A stretch of 64,000 nt of DNA from Pacificispira spongiicola (GCF_012926505.1 NZ_JABBNT010000003.1:558001-622000), one strand, 5' to 3'; positions 52,249-63,460 are shown, numbered from the stretch's first letter. Notes: generated by a model from the letters alone, not told the origin. Program-made: numbers and translations.

Positions 52249-53961
52249 CTATTTTCCGGCAGGACGAATTGTGCGTGCGGCGGGCAGGGTGACCGTAACG
52301 GCGGTGCCCTTGCCCAGCGTGCTTTCGATGGTCAGGGTCCCGTCGTGCAATTCCGTCAGCTTCTTGGACAGCGACAGGCCCAGGCCGGTTCCTTCATGCG
52401 CGCGCATGGAATCCGACCGGGCCTGACCGAAGGGTTCCTGCACCTTTGGAATATCCTCCGGCGCGATGCCGACCCCGGTATCGGCCACGGTGAAGCGAAC
52501 CCGGTTCTCGCCGTCGATTCCTGCGGAAACGATGATCTTGCCGCCCGGCACATTGTATTTCGCGCTGTTGGACAGAAGGTTCAGGACGATCTGCTTGATC
52601 AGGCGCTCATCGGCTCGGATATGGGGCAGAGATTTAGGGACGTGGAATTCGAAGTTCAAGAAGGCCGTGTTCTTCGTGCCCTGGATCATGCGCAGGCATG
52701 ATTGCAGAATCTGCGCGAGGTCGATCTCCGATTCCTCAACGGTCTGCCGCCCCGCATCGATCTTGGTCAGATCCAGAACGTCGTTGATCAGGTTCAGAAG
52801 GTGTAGACCGGACCGCCGGATGTCCTTTGCATATTCCAGATATTTCGGCTGGTTCATCTTGCCCAGAATCTCTTCGGTCATGATCTCCGAGAACCCGATG
52901 ATGGAATTCAGCGGCGTGCGCAGCTCATGGCTCATATGCGCCAGGAATTGGGATTTGGATGCGCTGGCCCGTTCGGCGTCTTCCTTCGCCTTTTGCAGGG
53001 CGCGTTCCCCGGTCTTTTGCCGCGTCACGTCGGAATAGATGGTGACGAAACCGCCCTCCGGCAGCGGATTGCCCTGTACCGAAATCACGGTGCCGTCCGG
53101 CCGGACCCGTTCAAAGCGATGGGGTTCGAACCGTTTCGACAACTCGATGCGTTTCTGCACCATTTCTTCGACATCACCGATGCCGTATTCGCCCTTTTCC
53201 GCATTGTACCGGAAGAAATCGGCCATGTTCGACCCCAGACCGAACTGGTCGCGAGGGAACCCCAGAAGATCGAAGAATTGCTGGTTCGCGGCGATCAGGT
53301 TCAGATTCTTGTCCATAACGCTGACGGCGTCCGACATGGCCGACAAGATCGTGTCCAGAAGGTCGGACTTTTCATGCAGCAAGGCTTCCGTGCGCAGCCG
53401 CTGTTCCGTATCCAGCAGCAGCATGCCCAGAACCGCCGTTCCCGGTGTGAAAATCAGGATGTAGGGCACCGCCAGCCGGTCCAGGATGGATTGAACGACA
53501 TCCGTCGGCAGGAACAGCATGAATTCCAAAACGCACAGGGCGTGGATGAGGAAGCCCATGGCCAGAAAAACATACCATCTGGCGGACACGATCCCTCGCC
53601 GACGCAATGTGTGGAAGGCGAGACCGATGCCCATTGCCGTTGAAATCGAGACAACACCGACCAGCGCCCCGCTACCCCCGAGATAGAGGCGATAGGTGCC
53701 GCCGATCGCGGTCGCGATGACCCCGGCGACCGGGCCGCCGAATAGGGCCGCCATGGAAACGATGACCGTGCGGGCGTCGAAGATGACACCATTCGCGAAT
53801 TGCAGCGGCGACATCATGCCGATGACACAGATAGCACCGAACAGGATACCGGACGCCACGCGTCCGACGATCTGTTGGTTTGGCCATTGCCGCACGATAA
53901 AGTAGTTCAGCAGGCTGAGCGCCAAGAGAAGCGCGACGCCGTGCGTCAGCGATGTAATCAT
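52249..53961 (-). CDS. Hybrid-free sensor histidine kinase: 5TM-5TMR_LYT, PAS, HisKA, HATPase
   Basis: 570 residues. The N-terminal 180 residues are five or six helices with the 5TM-5TMR_LYT pattern (GILFGAICVIGMMSPLQF, GVIFDARTVIVSMAALFGG, IGGTYRLYLGG). A PAS domain follows (about 205-325, DAVSVMDKNLNLIAANQQFF), then the phospho-His in FLAHMSHELRTPLNSIIG and the ATPase boxes NLLSNSAKYN, VADTGVGIAP and GTGLGLSLSKKL. No receiver domain and no adjacent response regulator, so it is an orphan kinase. Confidence 0.93.
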   Translation of the reverse strand: MITSLTHGVALLLALSLLNYFIVRQWPNQQIVGRVASGILFGAICVIGMMSPLQFANGVIFDARTVIVSMAALFGGPVAGVIATAIGGTYRLYLGGSGALVGVVSISTAMGIGLAFHTLRRRGIVSARWYVFLAMGFLIHALCVLEFMLFLPTDVVQSILDRLAVPYILIFTPGTAVLGMLLLDTEQRLRTEALLHEKSDLLDTILSAMSDAVSVMDKNLNLIAANQQFFDLLGFPRDQFGLGSNMADFFRYNAEKGEYGIGDVEEMVQKRIELSKRFEPHRFERVRPDGTVISVQGNPLPEGGFVTIYSDVTRQKTGERALQKAKEDAERASASKSQFLAHMSHELRTPLNSIIGFSEIMTEEILGKMNQPKYLEYAKDIRRSGLHLLNLINDVLDLTKIDAGRQTVEESEIDLAQILQSCLRMIQGTKNTAFLNFEFHVPKSLPHIRADERLIKQIVLNLLSNSAKYNVPGGKIIVSAGIDGENRVRFTVADTGVGIAPEDIPKVQEPFGQARSDSMRAHEGTGLGLSLSKKLTELHDGTLTIESTLGKGTAVTVTLPAARTIRPAGK

Positions 53962-54015
53962 CTATCCGACCCGAATTCGATGGTTCCAGATACCATATCG
54001 GGTCTTAAAGAATAG

Positions 54016-54633
54016 TTAGTTTTCAGGCGTTCGAACGCCAGACGTGAACAGGCCGTTCAATAGACGGCGGACGACTTGCCGATACCGGTCGGTATCGCCG
54101 CCTTGGGCAATGGCATAGGCTGCCCGGTCGAAGACCGCCGACAACAATACCGCCGCCTCCTCAATGGCGAGAAAGTCATCGCCCGCCGATTGCGCCGCCG
54201 CCGCAAGCCCGGCCTTGAGAGTGCCGCCGCCCGTAACCCGATCAATCTCCGCCATGGTGTCGACCCCGAGGACGGCGGGACCCTCGACAAGCAGCAAATG
54301 GGCGCGCCCCGGCACGGCCATCGCTTTAAAATAGGCCGCGGCGCCGTATTCCAGGGCCTCGATAGGTGACGTTGCCGTCGCGGCGCTTGCTTCTATTTCG
54401 GCGGCTACCGCTTCGGCTTCCGCCACGACCACGGCTCGGAACAGGTCGGCCTTGTCCGCGAAATGGTGATAGAGAGCACCGCGTGTCACCGAGGCCGCGG
54501 ATACGATCTCCGGCGTTCCGGTTGCATTGTAGCCGTTCTTCACGAACAGATGCCGTGCGGTTCGGATCAGGTTCGCGCGCATGTCTTCCGATCGTTCGCG
54601 GTTCGATCGGCGTTCTTTGATTTTTTCTTGCAT
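54016..54633 (-). CDS. TetR-family regulator
   Basis: 205 residues from ATG 54633. The helix-turn-helix is LIRTARHLFVKNGYNATGTPE and VSAASVTRGALYHHFADKADLF, characteristic of TetR. The C-terminal ligand domain has a typical AVLLSAVFDRAAYAIAQGGD helix. It is divergent from the VOC gene at 54702 with palindromic sites between, and likely represses both. The ligand is unknown. Confidence 0.92.
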   Translation of the reverse strand: MQEKIKERRSNRERSEDMRANLIRTARHLFVKNGYNATGTPEIVSAASVTRGALYHHFADKADLFRAVVVAEAEAVAAEIEASAATATSPIEALEYGAAAYFKAMAVPGRAHLLLVEGPAVLGVDTMAEIDRVTGGGTLKAGLAAAAQSAGDDFLAIEEAAVLLSAVFDRAAYAIAQGGDTDRYRQVVRRLLNGLFTSGVRTPEN

Positions 54634-54678
54634 ACAAACAGCCTGTATGTTTATTTCATTCACATGCAAAGTGTATGT
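54631..54678. promoter_or_regulatory. TetR operator dyads
   Basis: CATACA (54631-54636) and TGTATG (54644-54649) form a perfect dyad that includes the tetR start codon. ACATGC and GTATGT (54662-54678) form a similar, imperfect dyad closer to the VOC gene. The repeated ACATAC/GTATGT half-site supports one regulator. Confidence 0.6.
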
Positions 54679-54701
54679 AAATGACAAAGGGAAAGCAATC
54701 C

Positions 54702-55127
54702 ATGCGCTGCACGCAATTCTATCCGGTCATCATGACCGGAGACGTCGTCGGAACGGCTCGGTTCTATTGCGATCATTTCCGCTTCACCCCCGCCTTCGAG
54801 GCGGACTGGTATGTCCACCTCCAGTCGCGGGAGGATTCGACGGTGAACATCGCCGTTCTTCAGGGCGATCATGAGACGATCCCCGAACCGGCACGGGGAC
54901 GAGCTTCCGGGGTCATTCTGAATTTCGAAGTCGACGACGTCGATTCCGTATACCAAGCGGTGACGGCAAGCGGCTTGCCGATCTGCTTGGCATTGCGTGA
55001 CGAACCGTTCGGACAACGCCACTTTATCACCAGGGACCCGAACGGAGTGTTGATCGACGTCATCACACCGATTCCCCCGTCGGAAGAATTCCTGGCCCAA
55101 TACGCACCGGGTGCCGCGGCAACCTGA
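54702..55127 (+). CDS. VOC-superfamily (glyoxalase/bleomycin-resistance-like) protein
   Basis: 141 residues from the ATG preceded by AAGGGAAAG. The fold is seen in [42 protein letters not shown] and [17 protein letters not shown]. Metal ligands are not complete by eye. These proteins bind or degrade small toxic molecules. Divergent from TetR, which probably controls it. Confidence 0.85.
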   Translation: MRCTQFYPVIMTGDVVGTARFYCDHFRFTPAFEADWYVHLQSREDSTVNIAVLQGDHETIPEPARGRASGVILNFEVDDVDSVYQAVTASGLPICLALRDEPFGQRHFITRDPNGVLIDVITPIPPSEEFLAQYAPGAAAT

Positions 55128-55150
55128 ACAATAGTGGGGTTCAGGCAGCT

Positions 55151-55231
55151 TCAGTCCCGTGGCTCGGCGAGGTCCTGGTCCAGCTCACGCGCCACCGGAT
55201 TGGCCAGGGCCTCGGCGTTCTTCACAGCGCG
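55151..55231 (-). pseudogene. 3' remnant of an acetoacetyl-CoA synthetase gene
   Basis: Read on the minus strand, the 26 codons before the TGA at 55151 code [12 protein letters not shown] followed by VARELDQDLAEPRD. The first 12 residues are identical to the C-terminal [12 protein letters not shown] of the intact acetoacetyl-CoA synthetase at 59791-61749, and the rest is related (AxLDxDL/LP). No other part of the gene remains. The remnant begins 1 base after the MarR stop and has the same orientation as the intact copy 4.6 kb away, so the block between is framed by a direct repeat. Confidence 0.8.
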
Positions 55232-55232
55232 G

Positions 55233-55721
55233 CTACGACAGTTTCGTCGCCGCGAGTCTTTTTGAAAGTTTTAGGGTCACGATCTCGAGCGCGGCGCGAT
55301 CCTCGTCGTCCAGCAGGGACAGTATCGCATCCGCGCGGTCGGCATAGAGCGCGATGAGTTTCTCGTAAAGTTCGGTCCCCTTTTCCGTCAGGTTCAGAAA
55401 GGACCTTCTGGCGTCGCACGGATCCGCCACCCGCGTGATCAATCCCTTTTTCTGAAGTTTCTGCACGCCGCGGCTGATGTTGTTTTTCGGTAGGCCGGTA
55501 ATGCCGCAGATTTCCCACGCCATCGTGTTCGCCCGATGGGCCGTTACGTACAGCACGACGAATTCCATGCGCGAAAGGTCGTACTCCCTGTCGAACCTGG
55601 CATAGATCGGAAAGATGAAGCTGTTGGCGATAAAACAGATTTGCCAAATAGCCCCGATCTTATTCTCCTCGAGGATTCCGATCGCCTCCATCCGCTCCGG
55701 TTTATTTGCTGGCTCCGTCAT
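55233..55721 (-). CDS. MarR-family regulator
   Basis: 162 residues from ATG 55721. The winged helix is seen in NTMAWEICGITGLPKNNISRGVQKLQKKGLI with the wing ADPCDARRSFLNLTEKGTEL, all typical of MarR. Divergent from the TRAP transporter operon with two perfect 14-bp palindromes between, so it should repress that operon until an aromatic or carboxylate ligand is bound. The gene ends right at an acetoacetyl-CoA synthetase remnant. Confidence 0.92.
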   Translation of the reverse strand: MTEPANKPERMEAIGILEENKIGAIWQICFIANSFIFPIYARFDREYDLSRMEFVVLYVTAHRANTMAWEICGITGLPKNNISRGVQKLQKKGLITRVADPCDARRSFLNLTEKGTELYEKLIALYADRADAILSLLDDEDRAALEIVTLKLSKRLAATKLS

Positions 55722-55806
55722 TCGTTCTCTTTTCTTGTCGTCTCTGTGTTGGACAGATTTGGTCCCATGCCGACACCCGATCCGCAACAGATACTGAACA
55801 AAAATG

Positions 55807-55848
55807 GTTCCATATGGAACTTGACATTGTTCCATATGGAACCATACT
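55807..55848 (+). promoter_or_regulatory. TRAP operon promoter with twin MarR operators
   Basis: GTTCCATATGGAAC occurs twice as a perfect 14-bp palindrome (55807-55820 and 55829-55842), 22 bp centre to centre, on the same face of the helix. TTGACA (55821-55826) lies between them and CATACT (55843-55848) follows with a 16-base spacer. A repressor on these sites would cover both promoter boxes. Confidence 0.85.
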
Positions 55849-55899
55849 CCCCGACATAAGAAGACCAATCAGCGTTTTCATCAAGGGAGGAAACAGGAA

Positions 55900-56904
55900 A
55901 TGAAGATCAGCTTCCGTAAAGTCGTCAGTGCCGCGGCGCTTGCCATTGCCGCCGCGACGGGGAGCGCATCGGCGCCGGCCCCTGTCGAGGCCGCCGAACT
56001 GCGCATGTTGTCGGGCTTTTCACCCAATTTCGTCTGGTATCGTGAAATCGGTCCGCGCTTCATTGAGATGGTGCAGGAAAAGAGCGGTGGCGACACGACG
56101 ATCAGCTTCACCGGTCCCGACGCCGTGCCGACCTTCGAACAGTTCCAGCCGGTGCAAGCCGGCGTGTTCGACTTGTTGTTCACGCATCCGGCCTACCATT
56201 CCGGTACGACGTCGGTCGGTCTGGCGATCGACGCGATCGATGTGGATCCGGTCAAACGCCGTGACGTCGGCATCATCGACTATATCGACCAACATTACAT
56301 GCAGCGCGGGATGAAGCTGATTTCAGCGCCATCGACCGGTACCAAGGGGTTCCGCTATTACCTGCGGGAGCCGATTGACGGCGTGCCCGGTCTAAATGGC
56401 CGCATCATTCGCGGTACGGTTTCCTATCATCCGATGATCAAGGCGCTCGGCGGCAGTCCGCTGAACATGCCGGTCAGCGAAATCTACACGGCGCTTCAGC
56501 GCGGCACGGTGGATGGCGCGGCCTGGGGCCTGACAGGGGCCAAAGACCTGAAATGGAACGAAATCATCAAATACATGGCGGACCCGGTCTTCGGCCAGGT
56601 GGGCGTGATGATCTTTATGAATCTCGATTCCTGGAACGCTCTGGACGAAAAAACACAGAATATTCTGTTGGAAGCGGGGCGCGAGATTGAAGTCGAGGCC
56701 CAATCCCACTTCGATAAATTGCAGGCGGACGAATTTGAGTGGTTGAGCGCCAACGGTATGGAGGTGACCAGCTTCGATCCGTCCGAAGGCAACGAATTCG
56801 AGCGTCTGTGGGCGGAAGGCGTCTGGGAAGTCGCGGCGGAAGTGTCCGGCGACGACGCGCGCAAGCTGCGGGAATTGGCGAAAAGCCACGGCATGACGCG
56901 TTGA
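55900..56904 (+). CDS. TRAP transporter substrate-binding protein DctP
   Basis: 334 residues. Signal peptide (SFRKVVSAAALAIAAATGSAS) then the DctP fold: LRMLSGFSPNFVWYREIGPRF, VQAGVFDLLFTHPAYHSG, ALGGSPLNMPVSEIYTALQRGTVDGAAWG with the conserved Arg-containing ligand site. It binds an organic acid in the periplasm. First gene of the operon dctP-dctQ-dctM-hydrolase. Confidence 0.94.
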   Translation: MKISFRKVVSAAALAIAAATGSASAPAPVEAAELRMLSGFSPNFVWYREIGPRFIEMVQEKSGGDTTISFTGPDAVPTFEQFQPVQAGVFDLLFTHPAYHSGTTSVGLAIDAIDVDPVKRRDVGIIDYIDQHYMQRGMKLISAPSTGTKGFRYYLREPIDGVPGLNGRIIRGTVSYHPMIKALGGSPLNMPVSEIYTALQRGTVDGAAWGLTGAKDLKWNEIIKYMADPVFGQVGVMIFMNLDSWNALDEKTQNILLEAGREIEVEAQSHFDKLQADEFEWLSANGMEVTSFDPSEGNEFERLWAEGVWEVAAEVSGDDARKLRELAKSHGMTR

Positions 56905-56905
56905 C

Positions 56906-57460
56906 ATGTCGGCCGAACGGAAAATTGAGGCAGCCGGGGAGACCCGGCTGCCGTCCCGCCTGACACCGGTTTTCCGCGTTCTGGATTGGGTAACAAGCTT
57001 CGCCTATCGCGTCAGCGCGCTGATCCTTTTGGCGATAACGGCGCTGTACTGCATGGAAATCGCACTGCGCTATTTCTTCCTGTCGCCGACGTTATGGACT
57101 CGCGACACGATTACCTACTTCCTGTGCGCGACGCTGCTTCTCGCCGCGCCGCAAGTGGCGCGCGATAACACGCATGTCGCGATCAACATCTTCGTCGAAA
57201 TGATGCCGCAGAGGATTAAGGGCCGTATGGAGACGATCCTCGCGCTCTTGACCGGGCTGATTTCCGGCGGCGTTGCCTGGATCACGGCGCAGGACACGAT
57301 TCGCCTGTTCGACTCCAACATTCTGACGCTGACCACCATCGCCGTCCCGAAATGGTGGATATCGATCTTCATTCCGATCGGCTTCGCCCTGGTGGCGCTA
57401 CAATTCCTCTCCCTTGCGTTGGATCCGACGCGGATGGGGCACGACAAAAGACAGGTTTAG
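56906..57460 (+). CDS. TRAP transporter small permease DctQ
   Basis: 184 residues with four hydrophobic helices: FAYRVSALILLAITALYCMEIALRYFF, TITYFLCATLLLAAPQVA with the conserved ARDNTHVAINIFVEMMP after it, LALLTGLISGGVAWITAQD and WWISIFIPIGFALVALQFL. It starts 1 base after dctP. The N-terminal 25 residues are soluble. Confidence 0.93.
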   Translation: MSAERKIEAAGETRLPSRLTPVFRVLDWVTSFAYRVSALILLAITALYCMEIALRYFFLSPTLWTRDTITYFLCATLLLAAPQVARDNTHVAINIFVEMMPQRIKGRMETILALLTGLISGGVAWITAQDTIRLFDSNILTLTTIAVPKWWISIFIPIGFALVALQFLSLALDPTRMGHDKRQV

Positions 57461-57463
57461 ATC

Positions 57464-58771
57464 ATGGAATGGTATTGGGCGCTTACCCTGGCGCTGGGGG
57501 TATTGCTGGCCTTGATGGCCGTCGGACTGCCGGTCTTCGCGGCCTTTCTGGTCGCGAATGTCGGCGGGGTTCTCCTGGTCATGGGGCCGCGCGGTTTCGG
57601 GCTGTTTTCCAACAGCATTTATGAAACCGTCACGTCGGAGACCTTCGTGACGATTCCCTTGTTCATCCTGATGGGCGAAATATTGTTCCGGTCCGGCTCG
57701 GTGGAGGTTCTTTCCAACGCGCTGGACAAGCTGATCGGGCGTATGCGCGGACGTCTCTATTTCCTCGTGATCGCGCTGTCGACGGTGTTCAGCGCCTTGT
57801 CCGGTTCCGCGGTCGCGGTCGCGGCGATGTTGGGGCGATCGCTATTGCCGCAAATGACGTCGAAAGGATACGACAAGGGCCTCTCGAATTTCACGATCCT
57901 GGGCGGTGCGTCCCTGGCGCCGATCATCCCGCCGAGCCTGCTGGTCATCGTTATCGGATCGTTGGTCAACAACGTCTCCATTGCGGGATTGCTCATCGCC
58001 GGCCTGATACCGGGAATTCTGATGTCGTCCCTGATCGGTCTTTATGTCGTCGCGCGTGTGAGGATGCAGGCGGATCTCGCACCGGCGACGGAAGTCGGCA
58101 CTCAATACTCCGCCAAGGAAAAATGCCTGGCCCTCGCCGGGACGCTGCCCTTCGGCATCGTGATTTTTTTCGTGATGGGACTGATCATCTTGGGTGTGGC
58201 GACTCCCTCGGAAGCGGCGGCGTCCGGCGTTCTCGGGGCGGCGGTAACCGCTGTGATCTACCGTCGGTTCTCCCTGAAGCTGATTTGGGATTCCTTGCGC
58301 TCCGCCGTGGGGATCAGCGCCATGATCATGCTGATCGTCGCGAGCTCCAAACTGTTCGGGCAGCTATTGTCCTTCGTCGGTGCGACGGCGGGGTTGATCG
58401 ACTATGTCGGTGGGTTGTCGATCGACCCCTGGATGATGTTGGTCGTGTTGATGCTGGTACCCCTGATCCTGTGTATGTTCATCGACCAGTTCGCGTTTCT
58501 GTTGCTGGCGATTCCCCTCTACGAACCGATCATTCGGACTTACGGCTTCGATCCCATGTGGTTCTGGACGCTGTTCCTGATCAACCTGACGATAGGCAGC
58601 ATCACACCGCCGTTCGGATACACGCTCTTTGCGCTCAAGGGGGCCGCCCAGGACACGACGCTGAATGAAATCTATCGCAGCGCGTGGCCCGCTGTGGTGA
58701 TTTTTGTGATCGGGCTCGGTCTGCTGGCGGTTTTCCCGTCCTTGGTGACCGCCTTGCCGTCGCTGCTATGA
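57464..58771 (+). CDS. TRAP transporter large permease DctM
   Basis: 435 residues with about 12 hydrophobic helices. Typical segments are PLFILMGEILFRSGSVEVL, ALSGSAVAVAAMLGRSLLPQM, ILGGASLAPIIPPSLLVIVIG and NLTIGSITPPFGYTLFALKG. It carries the substrate with sodium across the inner membrane. 3 bases after dctQ, and its stop overlaps the start of the hydrolase gene. Confidence 0.95.
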   Translation: MEWYWALTLALGVLLALMAVGLPVFAAFLVANVGGVLLVMGPRGFGLFSNSIYETVTSETFVTIPLFILMGEILFRSGSVEVLSNALDKLIGRMRGRLYFLVIALSTVFSALSGSAVAVAAMLGRSLLPQMTSKGYDKGLSNFTILGGASLAPIIPPSLLVIVIGSLVNNVSIAGLLIAGLIPGILMSSLIGLYVVARVRMQADLAPATEVGTQYSAKEKCLALAGTLPFGIVIFFVMGLIILGVATPSEAAASGVLGAAVTAVIYRRFSLKLIWDSLRSAVGISAMIMLIVASSKLFGQLLSFVGATAGLIDYVGGLSIDPWMMLVVLMLVPLILCMFIDQFAFLLLAIPLYEPIIRTYGFDPMWFWTLFLINLTIGSITPPFGYTLFALKGAAQDTTLNEIYRSAWPAVVIFVIGLGLLAVFPSLVTALPSLL

Positions 58772-59784
58772 CGATGTCGATATCCGTCTCGGAATACGGT
58801 GACAACAGGCCGGTCGCGCGACGCCATGACATTCCGTCGTCGTCGACTCCCGGCCTGAGACTGCATGTGCGGGAGCGACGTCCGCCGCAGGGCGTCCCGG
58901 TGTCGTCCACGCCGCTATTGCTGGTACACGGTGCCACGATCGCCAGCGCCTTATGGGATGCCCCATTGCCCGGCTGGTCGTTCATGGACAGGCTTGCGCG
59001 GCAGGGGCTGCATGTCTTCGCGGTCGATTTACGGGGGTATGGCGGGTCAAGCCGACCTGCCTGTTTCAGTGAGCCCCCGGACTCTTCGCCGGCCTATGCA
59101 CGGGCGGCGGATGTCGTCGCGGATGTCTCCGACGCCCTCGACGCGGTGCGGGAATGGACAGGGGCAGCGCAGGTCGATCTTCTGGGCGGCTCATGGGGTA
59201 GTGTGATTTGCGGCATGGTCGCGGCGGAACACGCCGTTGGGCGCGTGCGGCGGCTCGTTCTATACGCGCCGCTATATGCGGAGCCGAATTACAGACCTAC
59301 ATGGCTTCCGCCGGTTCGCGGGCCCTTCCAAGAGAAGATGATCGAGGAGACGGTTGGCGCATACCGCTGGGTGACAATCGACGCGTTGCGGGCGCGCTGG
59401 GATGAAGAGATCCCCTTTGCCGACAAGTCGCTGTGGCGCCCGCAAGGAATGCTGGCGACCATGATAGCACCTTATATCGAGAATCCGGGCGGGGGGGCGG
59501 ACGGACCGGCGGGCCTGAAGGTCCCCAACGGGACCCTGGTCGACCTGTATCGCGTGTTCGACGGTCGGCCGCTATATGATTGTGCCCAGGTCACGATGCC
59601 GACCCTGCTGATCCGTGGTCAGGCGGACCCCATTTCTACTCGGGACGACGCCTTGCGGCTGCTCGACGGGTTGGGCACGTCGGATAAGCACTATGTCGAC
59701 GTTGCGAACGGCGCCCATTTCATGGTCGCAGAGCGGACCTCTCCCCGCGTACAGGAGATCGTTACCGGGTTCCTGCAGGATTGA
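58768..59784 (+). CDS. Alpha/beta hydrolase
   Basis: 338 residues from ATG 58768, overlapping dctM by ATGA. The nucleophile Ser is in LLGGSWGSVICG (GxSxG), with the oxyanion strand LLLVHGATIASALWD, the acid in IRGQADPIST and the His in ANGAHFMVAE. No signal peptide, so it acts in the cytoplasm. It probably opens an ester, lactone or C-C bond of the compound imported by the TRAP system; the substrate is unknown. Confidence 0.9.
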   Translation: MTMSISVSEYGDNRPVARRHDIPSSSTPGLRLHVRERRPPQGVPVSSTPLLLVHGATIASALWDAPLPGWSFMDRLARQGLHVFAVDLRGYGGSSRPACFSEPPDSSPAYARAADVVADVSDALDAVREWTGAAQVDLLGGSWGSVICGMVAAEHAVGRVRRLVLYAPLYAEPNYRPTWLPPVRGPFQEKMIEETVGAYRWVTIDALRARWDEEIPFADKSLWRPQGMLATMIAPYIENPGGGADGPAGLKVPNGTLVDLYRVFDGRPLYDCAQVTMPTLLIRGQADPISTRDDALRLLDGLGTSDKHYVDVANGAHFMVAERTSPRVQEIVTGFLQD

Positions 59785-59790
59785 AGAACG

Positions 59791-61749
<1,959 letters not shown>

Positions 61750-61920
61750 CGGCGGGTCTCCTTCGGGGCGGTTTTATGCGACGGATTTGGCCGAACCGTC
61801 ACAGGCGTATTGCCGCATATCCGCTTGTTTTAAAACTGGCAAGGGGATAGCACGGTAAGGGGGCAAGGCCAAGCGAGTGCACCTGTGTTCGCAGGCCGCC
61901 CGGATGTCTGGATAGGAAGC

Positions 61921-62922
61921 ATGAGTCCGCCCATCGCGGAAGTCGACGCGACAGCAACGAAACATACGGTCCTGGGGCCGGACGGGAAGCGGCCGGGGCC
62001 GGGCGCGCAGACTCCGGGGAACCCGTTTCTGGGCGCTGTGCTGATGACGGGGGCGGCGGCGCTTTTCGCCGCTCTAAACACGCTTGTGAAATACGCGTCC
62101 AGCCTGGGTATGGATCCGTTGCAGATTTCCTTCCTGCGCAGTTTCTTCGCCGCCGTCACCATGCTGCCGATCCTGGTCGGGCCGGTGCGTCGGAACGGCT
62201 TCCGTCACTTGGTGCCCACCCGTTTCTGGTTGATGACTTTTCGCGGCCTGTCGTCCGCCGTCGGCGTCATCGTCTGGATGACGGCGGTTACCTTGCTGCC
62301 GCTGACCGAAGTCACGGCGATCAGCTTCACCGCGCCCCTGATCGCGACGGTCGGCAGCGCCCTGATCCTGGGGGAAGTCGTGCGCGCAAGGCGGTGGAGC
62401 GCCGTCGCCATCGGTTTCGTCGGCGTCCTGATCATTCTGAGGCCGGGGATGATCCCGCTGGATGTCGGGTTTCTTTGGGCCATCACGGCGGCAGTGTTCA
62501 TGGCCATGGCGGCCTTGATCATCAAGCTTCTGACACGCACCGAACCGCCGGACCGGATCGTCTTCTGGACGAATGTGTGGCTCACCGTCGGGACGCTCAT
62601 CCCCGCCTTGACGGTCTGGCAAACGATGACCTGGGAGTTCTGGGTGATCGGCATCGCCATGGGGGTGACGGGCGCGATCAGCCATATCCTGCTGACCTAC
62701 AGTTTCTCCGTCGCGGATGCATCCATCGTGCTGCCCTTCGACTACGCGCGCCTGCCCTTCGTCGCCGTTCTGGGCTATGCGCTCTTCGGTCAGGTGTCGG
62801 ATCTGTATACTTGGGGCGGCGCCGCGTTGATCGCGGCGTCAGCGATCTATGTCGCCCGGCGCGAACAGCAGGTCGCCAAGCGCGCCCGGATTGCCGCCGC
62901 GGCGGCGGCCGAAGCCGACTGA
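61921..62922 (+). CDS. EamA/DMT-family transporter
   Basis: 333 residues from ATG 61921 (AGGAAGC upstream). Ten hydrophobic helices in two EamA repeats: GAVLMTGAAALFAALNTLVKYAS at the start, LTEVTAISFTAPLIATVGSALILGE and, in the second half, GVTGAISHILLTYSFSVADASIVLPFDYARLPF. These export metabolites such as amino acids. It is divergent from the acetoacetyl-CoA synthetase. No regulator next to it. Confidence 0.92.
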   Translation: MSPPIAEVDATATKHTVLGPDGKRPGPGAQTPGNPFLGAVLMTGAAALFAALNTLVKYASSLGMDPLQISFLRSFFAAVTMLPILVGPVRRNGFRHLVPTRFWLMTFRGLSSAVGVIVWMTAVTLLPLTEVTAISFTAPLIATVGSALILGEVVRARRWSAVAIGFVGVLIILRPGMIPLDVGFLWAITAAVFMAMAALIIKLLTRTEPPDRIVFWTNVWLTVGTLIPALTVWQTMTWEFWVIGIAMGVTGAISHILLTYSFSVADASIVLPFDYARLPFVAVLGYALFGQVSDLYTWGGAALIAASAIYVARREQQVAKRARIAAAAAAEAD

Positions 62923-62926
62923 TCCA

Positions 62927-63460
62927 TTAGCGCGGGATAGCCGTCAGGCCGTCGGTGAAGACGATATGAGTCTTTCCGGCGTTTTCCGGATGGACGAAGC
63001 GAAAATTCTCCACAAAGCCCAGCTTTTCCGCGACCCGCTTCGACCGCAGGTGATCTTCCGCCATATGGATGACCAGGGGATCGATGTCCGCGCGGGCCCG
63101 TCCGACGGCCAGGATCGCGCGGGCCGCTTCCTCGCCGTAACCCTGGCCGTGATGGTCGGCATGCACGATATAGCCCAGATCGGTATAGGCCGATCCCTGC
63201 AATTCCATCGGCACCAGCCCGCAATCGCCGATCACCGCGCCGTCGGATTTCCGAACCAGGGCCCAGCGGCCCAGCTTCCGTTCCGCCCAGAGTTCCTGTG
63301 CCCAATCATGCCAGGATTTAATGTAGGCGTCGGATAGCGGCGCGGGCCATTGCTTCATGGTTTCCGCATGGCTGAGAATACCGTGCAGCACGGATAGCTC
63401 ATCCGGTCCCCAGGGCCGGAGGATCAGACGGTCGCTTTCCGCGACGATGTCGGTGGTCAT
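62927..63460 (-). CDS. GNAT acetyltransferase, RimJ/RimL type
   Basis: 177 residues from ATG 63460. Fold segments are TDRLILRPW-like SDRLILRPWGPDEL, DLGYIVHADHHGQGYGEEAARAIL for acetyl-CoA and RSKRVAEKLGFV. Its ATG overlaps the TAA of the VOC gene upstream, so the two are co-translated. Target unknown. A second GNAT of the same type is at 36611. Confidence 0.9.
   Translation of the reverse strand: MTTDIVAESDRLILRPWGPDELSVLHGILSHAETMKQWPAPLSDAYIKSWHDWAQELWAERKLGRWALVRKSDGAVIGDCGLVPMELQGSAYTDLGYIVHADHHGQGYGEEAARAILAVGRARADIDPLVIHMAEDHLRSKRVAEKLGFVENFRFVHPENAGKTHIVFTDGLTAIPR

Noticed and set aside
55876-55890. TTTCATCAAGGGAGG is identical at 26336-26350
   Set aside because: A few exact 15-mers are expected by chance in 64 kb, and both contain a ribosome-binding site.
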